From positions 1 to 11,036 of the forward strand of contig JAHHUB010000040.1 of assembly GCA_020024175.1 (NCBI GenBank): 11,036 bases of DNA. The letters run 5' to 3'. Both the position numbers and the translations under genes were made by a program. The notes under the pieces were generated by a model. It did no database searches, was not told the DNA's origin, and saw only the letters and a list, made by a program, of their open reading frames with translations. How positions within the stretch are numbered: position 1 is the first letter of the stretch; each line of letters begins with the position of its first letter. Below are positions 5,769 through 11,036 of the stretch, one piece after another. The DNA is from Oscillospiraceae bacterium. Lineage in GTDB: Bacteria > Bacillota > Clostridia > Oscillospirales > Ruminococcaceae.

Positions 5769-5816
5769 ATCTTGAAATCCATTTAGTAAAATTTAATACA
5801 AAAGGAGAGAATTACA

Positions 5817-6893
5817 ATGAACGATAACAAAATGTGGGCACTTGTAAAAGAATCAGCAGCTCCAGGTCTTGCTCTTAAAAGAGTAGACATTCCACAGGTA
5901 GGTACAAATGATGTTAAAATCAAAATCCACAAAACAGCTATTTGCGGAACAGATGTACATATCTATCAATGGAATGAATGGGCACAACATACAATCGCTG
6001 TAGGTCAAACTGCAGGTCATGAATATGTTGGCGAAATTGTTGAAGTAGGTTCAGGTGTAGAAGGCTTTAAAGTAGGGGACATCGTTTCCGGAGAAGGCCA
6101 CATCACATGCGGTTCCTGCCGTAACTGCATGGAAGGACACAAGGAAAACTGTAAAAATGCTAAGGGTGTAGGTGTAAACCGCAACGGCTGCTTTGCTGAA
6201 TATCTCGTAATTCCATCTTCTAACGTATGGCCCACAAATCCTGACATTCCTGAAGAAATGTATGCTATTTTTGATCCATACGGAAACGCAACACACACTG
6301 CTCTTTCCTATAACCTTCTGGGTGAAGATGTACTCATCACAGGTGCAGGCCCAATAGGCATTATGGCAGCTGCTATTGCTAAGTTCTCAGGTGCAAGACA
6401 TGTTGTTATCACAGACTTCAACCAATATCGTCTTGACCTTGCTAAGAAACTCGGTGCTACAAGAACAGTTAACCTTAAAGAAGAAAAAATCTCCGATGTT
6501 ATGAAAGAATTGGGCATGACTGAAGGATTTGATGTTGGTTTGGAAATGTCTGGTGCAGGTCCTGCTCTTAATGATATGATCGCAAACATGAGACATGGCG
6601 GAAATATTGCCCTTCTCGGTATTCAGGCTCCCGGCACAGGTGTAAACTGGGAAACAATTATCTGGAATGGTCTTAACATCCGCGGTATTTACGGACGTAA
6701 GGTTTGGGATACATGGTACAAGATGACAACTATGCTCCAATCCGGTCTTGACATCTCCGATATTATCACACACAGACTTAACATCAAGGACTACAAAAAA
6801 GGATTTGACGCTATGATTTCCGGTGAATCCGGTAAGGTTATCCTTAACTGGGAAGATCTTGACAAGTTGGAAGCACAGTCTCAAGACTGCTAG
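5817..6893 (+). CDS. tdh: L-threonine 3-dehydrogenase (zinc-dependent MDR family)
   Basis: Oxidises L-threonine with NAD+ to L-2-amino-3-ketobutyrate, the first step of threonine breakdown, in the cytoplasm. The 358-residue product aligns throughout with E. coli Tdh (341). Catalytic zinc ligands are Cys43 (in AICGTDVH) and His68-Glu69 (in AGHEY). The structural zinc is held by Cys98, Cys101, Cys104 and Cys112. The Rossmann motif GAGPIG is at 176-181, and Asp200 ends the second strand as expected for NAD+ preference. Other diagnostic stretches are IFDPYGNATHTALS (151-164) and LEMSGAGPA. There is a short non-conserved C-terminal tail after VILNWED. AAAGGAG (5801-5807) lies 9 nt before the ATG. 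It is followed 43 nt later by kbl, the enzyme for the next step. Codon use suggests high expression. Confidence 0.97.
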   Translation: MNDNKMWALVKESAAPGLALKRVDIPQVGTNDVKIKIHKTAICGTDVHIYQWNEWAQHTIAVGQTAGHEYVGEIVEVGSGVEGFKVGDIVSGEGHITCGSCRNCMEGHKENCKNAKGVGVNRNGCFAEYLVIPSSNVWPTNPDIPEEMYAIFDPYGNATHTALSYNLLGEDVLITGAGPIGIMAAAIAKFSGARHVVITDFNQYRLDLAKKLGATRTVNLKEEKISDVMKELGMTEGFDVGLEMSGAGPALNDMIANMRHGGNIALLGIQAPGTGVNWETIIWNGLNIRGIYGRKVWDTWYKMTTMLQSGLDISDIITHRLNIKDYKKGFDAMISGESGKVILNWEDLDKLEAQSQDC

Positions 6894-6936
6894 TTTTTAA
6901 AAACCATACTATATTATCAGAAAGGGTTGATTATAA

Positions 6937-8139
6937 ATGGCACGTAAAAATGACATTTTAAGTATTTATACAAAAGAAGTAGAAGATATTAAGGCAGCAG
7001 GCCTCTTTAAGGGTGAAGTTCCGATAGTTTCCCCTCAAAGTGCAAAAGTAAAACTCGAAGACGGCAGAACAGTTATTAATATGTGTGCTAATAACTACTT
7101 GGGTCTTGGCGACAATCAAAGACTTATTGATGCTGCTAAGAGAACATATGATGAAAGAGGATATGGTGTTGCTTCTGTTCGTTTCATCTGCGGTACACAG
7201 GATATTCATAAGAAACTTGAAAAGAAAATTTCCAGTTTCTTGGGAACAGATGACACTATTCTTTACTCCTCCTGCTTTGATGCTAATGGTGGTTTGTTTG
7301 AAACAATCCTTACAGCTGATGATGCTGTAATCAGCGATGAACTTAACCACGCTTCCATTATCGACGGTGTACGTCTTTGCAAAGCTAAGAGATACAGATA
7401 CAAGAACAACAACATGGAAGACCTTGAAGCTAAGCTCAAGGAAGCTGATGAAGCAGGTGCAAGAGTTAAGCTCATTGCTACAGACGGCGTTTTCTCCATG
7501 GATGGTATTATCTGCAACCTTAAAGGCGTTTGTGATTTGGCAGACAAATACAATGCTCTCGTAATGGTTGACGACAGCCATGCAGTTGGTTTTGTAGGAA
7601 AACATGGTCATGGTACAGCTGAACACTGTGGTGTTGAAGGCCGTGTAGATATTATCACAGGTACTTTGGGTAAAGCTCTCGGTGGTGCTTCCGGCGGTTA
7701 CACAACAGGTCGTCAGGAAATCATTGATTTGCTCCGTCAAAGAAGCCGTCCTTACCTCTTCTCCAACTCTTTGGCTCCAGCTATCGCAGGTGCAAGTATT
7801 GAAATGTTCAATATGCTTGAAGAAAGCACAGAACTCCGTGACCGTTTGGAAGAAACAACAGCTTACTATCGTAATCTCCTTGTTGAAAACGGATTTGACA
7901 TCATTCCCGGAACACATCCATGTGTACCTGTTATGCTCTATGATGAAGTTACAGCTGCTGAATTTGCTGAACGTATGAGAGCTAAAGGTGTTTATGTTGT
8001 TGCATTCTCCTACCCTGTAGTTCCTAAGGGCAAGGCCAGAATTCGTACACAAGTTTGTGCAAGCCATACTAAGGAAGATGCAGACTTCATTGTTAAGTGC
8101 TTCAAAGAAGTACGTCATGAAATGGGTCTTGACAAGTAA
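6937..8139 (+). CDS. kbl: Glycine C-acetyltransferase (2-amino-3-ketobutyrate CoA ligase)
   Basis: A PLP enzyme of the alpha-oxoamine synthase family that cleaves 2-amino-3-ketobutyrate with CoA to glycine and acetyl-CoA. It completes the threonine pathway begun by Tdh and protects the unstable intermediate from decarboxylation. The 400 residues match E. coli Kbl (398). The PLP lysine is Lys246 in TGTLGKALGG; His138 (NHAS) stacks on the cofactor ring; DDSHAVG (212-218) supplies the Asp and His that contact PLP. CANNYLGL (50-57) and SVRFICGTQ (80-88) are also diagnostic. Translation starts at ATG 6937 after AAAGGG (6921-6926), with rather long spacing (10 nt), or through the adjoining GGTTGAT. 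No TTA, CTA or TCA codon occurs from codon 9 nearly to the end, which leaves a 386-codon open frame on the opposite strand that is not a gene. Confidence 0.97.
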   Translation: MARKNDILSIYTKEVEDIKAAGLFKGEVPIVSPQSAKVKLEDGRTVINMCANNYLGLGDNQRLIDAAKRTYDERGYGVASVRFICGTQDIHKKLEKKISSFLGTDDTILYSSCFDANGGLFETILTADDAVISDELNHASIIDGVRLCKAKRYRYKNNNMEDLEAKLKEADEAGARVKLIATDGVFSMDGIICNLKGVCDLADKYNALVMVDDSHAVGFVGKHGHGTAEHCGVEGRVDIITGTLGKALGGASGGYTTGRQEIIDLLRQRSRPYLFSNSLAPAIAGASIEMFNMLEESTELRDRLEETTAYYRNLLVENGFDIIPGTHPCVPVMLYDEVTAAEFAERMRAKGVYVVAFSYPVVPKGKARIRTQVCASHTKEDADFIVKCFKEVRHEMGLDK

Positions 8140-8173
8140 TTAAAATTACTGACTTCTCTATTAAAGTAATATA

Positions 8174-8217
8174 AAAAATCCCCCATACAATTATTATTGA
8201 TTGTGTGGGGGATTTTT
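8174..8217 (+). terminator. Long bidirectional intrinsic terminator after kbl
   Basis: An 18-bp stem with one wobble pair (8174-8191 with 8200-8217) has a core of five C residues paired with five G residues and an 8-nt loop. A-tract and T-tract flanks allow it to work on both strands. It starts 34 nt after the kbl stop. From here to the next terminator (8218-8370) I see no gene; a weak AGCC-N7-GGCT hairpin with T residues near 8256-8275 may be a backup. Confidence 0.9.
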
Positions 8218-8370
8218 GAATACAGTTGTTGTCCATATCTATATTATCGTATCAGAGCCGCTATAAGGCTTTTTATAAGTATTTTGTTTTTAATATATAA
8301 TTCCCTATATCATAAATTTAAAGCCTGTTTAATGTATAATTTTGCCGCCACAGCACAAAATTACTTAACT

Positions 8371-8403
8371 AAAAACCTCCCGCAGATATTTGCGGGAGGT
8401 TTT
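8371..8403 (-). terminator. Intrinsic terminator of the yitT gene
   Basis: AAAACCTCCCGCA (8372-8384) pairs perfectly with 8391-8403 around a 6-nt loop. On the minus strand the stem ends in a T-tract (A at 8371-8375 on the plus strand). It begins 14 nt after the stop of the minus-strand YitT-family gene. Confidence 0.9.
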
Positions 8404-8417
8404 CTGTATTATAATTA

Positions 8418-9269
8418 TTAAATATTGTCAAAGCCTTTACCCAAAACTTCATTGGCGCGTCTTGTAATGACAAACACATTAGGGTCAACTTCTTTAATAA
8501 GCTTTTTAATTTTTACATAATCTCTGTTACCCAAAATAGTAACCAAAATTTGACGTTCTTCTCCTGTATATCCGCCTTCTGCTTTATATACGGTAAGACC
8601 TCTATCCATAGTACGAAGAACAATTTCCTTAATTTGATCAGGTTTATTTGAGATAATTACCATTTCTCTTTTAATATTCCATCCATCCATAAAGATATTT
8701 ACACAAACACTGTTGAGAACACAGCCCAAACCGTTAATAATTGCGGTTTCCAAATTATAAGTAAAGAATGAAGCTATAACAACTACAATATTTGCAATTA
8801 AAAGACCTGCTCCCATATCTAAATTAATATATTTTTTCAAAATGGAAGCTATAATATCAGTTCCACCAGAAGAAGCATTCTGATTAAAAATAATAGCTAC
8901 ACCAAATGCTGAAATTACTGTACCGCAAACTAAGTTTACAATAATTTCACTGGTTACAGGCTGTTCAAAAATCACTAAATGTTCCCAAATCCAAATTGTA
9001 GCAGAAAATGTGAGGTTAGAACATATTGTTTTTCCACCAAATTCTTTTCCCAAAAGGAAAAATCCCAATATAAGCAAAGTTATATTAATTACAAGAGAAA
9101 CCACTGATATTGGCAAATGAATAAAGTGAGAAATAATCAAAGCATAACCTGCTACACCACCTATTGTCAAATTTTGTGGAAAGTGGAATACGTATAATGC
9201 TGATGCCAACATAGCTGTACCAAACATAACTAACAGATATTCTTTTATAATACTGTTGTGTTTTTTCAT
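8418..9269 (-). CDS. YitT family membrane protein (DUF161 + DUF2179)
   Basis: An integral membrane protein of a large Firmicute family whose function is not established; a transport role is often suggested. The 283 residues have the family layout: hydrophobic segments near 10-28, 36-52, 55-74, 84-100, 107-128 and 152-172, and a soluble DUF2179 domain from about 200 to the end (REMVIISNKPDQI to ANEVLGKGF). The family signatures NLTIGGVAG (33-41) and SSGGTDIIA (133-141) are both present; each belongs to one copy of the duplicated membrane unit. ATG 9267-9269 has AAAGGA 10 nt upstream, somewhat far. The gap to the upstream HAD gene is 65 nt without a terminator, so it is probably the last gene of a three-gene unit that ends at the terminator 8371-8403. 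I give no gene symbol because several paralogues usually exist. Confidence 0.92.
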   Translation of the reverse strand: MKKHNSIIKEYLLVMFGTAMLASALYVFHFPQNLTIGGVAGYALIISHFIHLPISVVSLVINITLLILGFFLLGKEFGGKTICSNLTFSATIWIWEHLVIFEQPVTSEIIVNLVCGTVISAFGVAIIFNQNASSGGTDIIASILKKYINLDMGAGLLIANIVVVIASFFTYNLETAIINGLGCVLNSVCVNIFMDGWNIKREMVIISNKPDQIKEIVLRTMDRGLTVYKAEGGYTGEERQILVTILGNRDYVKIKKLIKEVDPNVFVITRRANEVLGKGFDNI

Positions 9270-9334
9270 TTTCTAAAATTCCTTTCTCAAAAAAAATAAT
9301 AAATCCTAACAAAAATAAAACTGTATGTAATAAA

Positions 9335-10018
9335 CTAATAAATAATATTTTTAAGTTCTTCAAAATTTTTAACTTCATAATCTGGGATTATATTTGAATT
9401 ATTTGTTTTATTTCTAAAATTAAACCAACAACTGTCAATTTCATAATCCACAGCACCTTTTATATCAGCAGAAAGAGAATCTCCAATAAGTAAAACTCCC
9501 TTTTTATCTGTTAAATTAAGCTTGTTAAAGGCATAATCGAAAAATCCTTTCTGTGGCTTGTTAAACCCTGCTTGCTGAGATGTAATTACATCTTCAAAGT
9601 ATTTCCCTGCCACAGAATTTTCAAGGCGTTTTCGTTGTGTTTTTTCCTCACCGTTTGTAACTGCATATATCTTAAAATCAGACTTTATTTCCTGTAAAAA
9701 TTTAGCTGCACCATCCACTGTAAAGCTGCCTAAAGAAAGATTATTAAGATAAGCTTTATTAAATGTATCAGGATCTTTTTCTATTTTGTAAAATTCAAAA
9801 AGTCTGATATATCTTTCCACCATAATTTTATCTCTGGTTTCAAGTCCTTTTTCATGTTTCTGCCACATAACTGCGTTTATTTCCTTATATTTTTGAAACA
9901 TATCTAAAGAAGCTTTTAAGGAATTGTCTGCAAAAGTTTTAAAAAAAGCCTGTTCTTCAGCTTTTTCAAAGTCCAATATAGTATCATCTAAATCAAATAA
10001 AAGCACTTTGTATTTCAT
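9335..10018 (-). CDS. HAD-superfamily hydrolase, YjjG/YfnB-like nucleotidase
   Basis: A cytoplasmic Mg2+-dependent phosphatase. The closest recognisable group is YjjG/YfnB, noncanonical pyrimidine 5'-nucleotidases that clear modified nucleotides; the substrate here is inferred. All four HAD motifs are present in 227 residues: DLDDT with nucleophile Asp9 and acid Asp11, Thr121 in VTNG, Lys154 in NKPQKG, and GDSLSAD with Asp180 and Asp185. The alpha-helical cap (about 16-95) is of the C1 type, with EKAEEQAF and MWQKHEKGL typical of the group. AAGGAG (10024-10029) lies 5 nt before the ATG. The gene lies between an F420-ligase-like gene (99-nt gap) and the YitT gene (65-nt gap), all on the minus strand. 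Confidence 0.9.
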   Translation of the reverse strand: MKYKVLLFDLDDTILDFEKAEEQAFFKTFADNSLKASLDMFQKYKEINAVMWQKHEKGLETRDKIMVERYIRLFEFYKIEKDPDTFNKAYLNNLSLGSFTVDGAAKFLQEIKSDFKIYAVTNGEEKTQRKRLENSVAGKYFEDVITSQQAGFNKPQKGFFDYAFNKLNLTDKKGVLLIGDSLSADIKGAVDYEIDSCWFNFRNKTNNSNIIPDYEVKNFEELKNIIY

Positions 10019-10066
10019 AAATACTCCTTAAATTCAATAAAACAAAATACAATATTAAAATATTAC

Positions 10067-10119
10067 TGCGCCGAATAATAAATACCCGACGCAATATCAG
10101 CTTTAAATAATATAAAGCT
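10067..10119 (-). other. Structured gap between the F420-ligase-like and HAD genes
   Basis: Two inverted repeats occupy this 99-nt gap: AGCTTTA/TAAAGCT (10099-10105 with 10113-10119, overlapping the stop codon) and TGCGCCG/CGACGCA with one mismatch (10067-10073 with 10087-10093). Neither is followed by a T-tract on the minus strand, so they are not convincing terminators. They may be processing or stability elements. Confidence 0.35.
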
Positions 10120-10819
10120 ATACTTCTCTTATAATACCCATAGGAGTTTGTTCGTCTGTTTGTCCCAATGGATTGTCTTTGAGAATAGCAGCTACAAAGT
10201 TTCTGTCAATATCTTTATGGGAAGCTCCTAAAATTTTACCGCTTAAATCATTTATATCAGTTATTACAACTTTAATTCCACCCAAATTATTTGAAATTTC
10301 TCTAGCTACACTATCGGGATTTAACGGTCCTAAAACAACATAGTGATTATATGGAGGCAATGTATAGCTGCAAGGTCCATCAATAGATTCAGCCTTATAG
10401 CCTGCAACTTTATAAAACCAACCTTTAACTCCGAAAATCTTGCCCACTGCGGAAACTGCAGCTGCAAACAAAATTCTGACAGTACCACATTCTCTAAGTG
10501 CCATTTCCATAGTTTCAGGTATACCAAGTCCTATACCATATGGTGATTTAGTTACAAATTTAACAAGGAATTTTGCCAATGGACGTGGATGTATATCTTT
10601 CATTGGAATAGCTCTTTTTTGTGTGCAGGCAACAATTTTTTCAGTAATAAAAAGTATGTCATCTGGATGCAGCAAATCTTTGGCATATTTATCAACAACA
10701 TCACAGATATTATCAATATCGGTAATTACATGAGTTTTAATAGGATATCTGTGAAACTGCTTTCCATTTACAGTAATTATATCATTTTTGCCCAAATTTA
10801 TAGCAAATTCTTCGCTCAT
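10118..10819 (-). CDS. Coenzyme F420-0:L-glutamate ligase family protein
   Basis: A 233-residue protein that I place in the F420_ligase (CofE/FbiB N-domain) family. CofE adds glutamate to coenzyme F420-0 using GTP. Resemblances are DDILFITEKIVACTQKR (53-69), which corresponds to the GD(V/I)LV(V/I)xxKIVSK stretch of CofE, and the C-terminal ITDINDL (186-192) and GAS (198-200) region. It also has a middle segment, SPYGIGLGIPETMEMALREC (92-111), typical of a clostridial branch. Genes for F420 core synthesis are not in the window and most Clostridia do not make F420, so true F420 ligation is doubtful; a different amino-acid ligase or unknown role is possible. No signal peptide is seen. AAGGAAG (10827-10833) lies 7 nt before the ATG. 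It is the first gene of the minus-strand unit, just downstream of an rRNA operon. Confidence 0.75.
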   Translation of the reverse strand: MSEEFAINLGKNDIITVNGKQFHRYPIKTHVITDIDNICDVVDKYAKDLLHPDDILFITEKIVACTQKRAIPMKDIHPRPLAKFLVKFVTKSPYGIGLGIPETMEMALRECGTVRILFAAAVSAVGKIFGVKGWFYKVAGYKAESIDGPCSYTLPPYNHYVVLGPLNPDSVAREISNNLGGIKVVITDINDLSGKILGASHKDIDRNFVAAILKDNPLGQTDEQTPMGIIREV

Positions 10820-10854
10820 ACTTACACTTCCTTAATTATTTTATTACATTAATT

Positions 10855-10882
10855 ATTGTACCACTTTTTCAGAAAATATCAA
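10855..10882 (-). promoter_or_regulatory. Sigma-A promoter (extended -10) of the F420-ligase-like unit
   Basis: On the minus strand TTGATA (10877-10882, 5 of 6) is followed after 16 nt by TACAAT (10855-10860, 5 of 6), with TGG immediately before the -10, an extended -10 element. The predicted start near 10848 gives a leader of about 29 nt. Confidence 0.62.
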
Positions 10883-10925
10883 ACATTTTATCTTATAATA
10901 ATATATTTTTCATTAGTAATGACAG

Positions 10926-10956
10926 AAAAAAAGACATACTTAGCTGTATGTCTTTT
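10926..10956 (-). terminator. Intrinsic terminator of the rRNA operon
   Basis: An 11-bp stem (AAAAGACATAC, 10929-10939, with 10946-10956) and a 6-nt loop are followed on the minus strand by a T-tract (A at 10926-10932). It starts a few bases after the 3' end of the 5S gene and separates it from the downstream minus-strand unit. Confidence 0.88.
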
Positions 10957-10959
10957 AAA

Positions 10960-11036
10960 GTGTTGGCAAAGACCTATTTTCCCGGGCAGCTTCCCGCCAA
11001 GTATTTTCGGCACGCGTGAGCTTAACTTCTGTGTTC
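10960..11036 (-). rRNA. rrf: 5S ribosomal RNA, 3' part (5' end beyond the window)
   Basis: Read on the minus strand, the sequence contains the universal 5S segment GAACACAGAAGTTAAGC at the window edge, followed by the helix region GTGCCGAAAATACTTGGCGG and the 3' end AGGTCTTTGCCAACAC. About 77 nt of the expected 115-120 are present. The exact 3' end is estimated to within a few bases. A 5S gene with a terminator close behind it marks the end of an rRNA operon whose 23S and 16S genes should lie to the right of the window. Confidence 0.94.

Larger units (their letters stand above)
5234..5816. other. 583-nt intergenic region between tal and tdh, no convincing protein gene
   Basis: This stretch holds, in order: the tal terminator, a minus-strand terminator without an assigned gene, two tiny open frames of 12-13 codons (one per strand, 5335-5394), about 250 nt of featureless AT-rich DNA (5435-5655), three phased A-tracts (5659-5665, 5671-5676, 5682-5687), and the tdh promoter flanked by two inverted repeats. 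A weak hairpin AAGG-N8-CCTT (5415-5430) followed by T residues might be a second, poor plus-strand terminator. I see no recognisable riboswitch; in particular nothing I can match to a glycine aptamer. Confidence 0.6.

Noticed and set aside
5737..5816. Glycine riboswitch or attenuator in the tdh leader
   Set aside because: The leader is only about 80 nt and lacks any aptamer-like conserved core that I can recognise; the single hairpin is AT-rich and weak.
6387..6884. 165-codon minus-strand open frame inside tdh
   Set aside because: It is a codon-register shadow of tdh with low-complexity composition and no start signals.
6958..8118. 386-codon open frame on the minus strand inside kbl
   Set aside because: It is exactly in register with kbl codons and explained by absence of TTA, CTA and TCA. 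Its translation is rich in Cys, Ser and Phe, has no ribosome binding site and matches nothing I recognise, while kbl is a clear full-length enzyme.
8197..8421. 74-codon plus-strand open frame between kbl and yitT
   Set aside because: It starts inside the terminator hairpin and runs through a second terminator. It has no ribosome binding site, and its composition follows the AT-rich intergenic DNA.

Overview
This window looks like chromosomal DNA from a spore-forming, AT-rich Firmicute of the class Clostridia. The evidence is a compact spoVA operon with only spoVAC, spoVAD and spoVAE, strong AAGGAGG-type ribosome binding sites, very AT-rich intergenic DNA with typical intrinsic terminators, and anaerobe-type metabolic genes. 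The genus cannot be named from the sequence alone. Almost everything is ordinary core or housekeeping content: there is no sign of a prophage, insertion sequence, CRISPR array or defence island.

Layout: (1) 114-2022, plus strand: a forespore-type promoter followed by spoVAC-spoVAD-spoVAE, the minimal dipicolinic-acid channel set. (2) 2025-3523, minus strand: a serine-dependent glutaminase, then a cysteine-rich DUF2284 protein that has its own sigma-A promoter. Its stop codon lies 2 nt from the spoVAE stop with no terminator between. (3) 3661-5280, plus strand: an MscS-type channel with a TTG start, then a small transaldolase and its terminator. (4) 5281-5816: about 500 nt of non-coding DNA holding a strong, apparently ownerless minus-strand terminator and the tdh promoter region. 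(5) 5817-8217, plus strand: tdh-kbl, the two-step conversion of threonine to glycine and acetyl-CoA, ended by a long bidirectional terminator. (6) 8371-10860, minus strand: an F420-ligase-family protein, a YjjG-like HAD phosphatase and a YitT membrane protein, probably one transcription unit with a promoter at one end and a terminator at the other. (7) 10926-11036, minus strand: the terminator and 3' part of a 5S rRNA gene, so an rRNA operon lies just beyond the right edge.

The transaldolase, tdh and kbl genes show the codon choice of highly expressed genes: long stretches lack TTA, CTA and TCA. This suggests that pentose-phosphate rearrangement and threonine breakdown are major fluxes. The most useful open questions are the orphan terminator and possible small RNA at 5283-5381, the possible forespore transcript running antisense into the DUF2284 and glutaminase genes, the inverted repeats and phased A-tracts around the tdh promoter, and what an F420-ligase homologue does here. 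I did not find strong evidence for a new multi-gene system.
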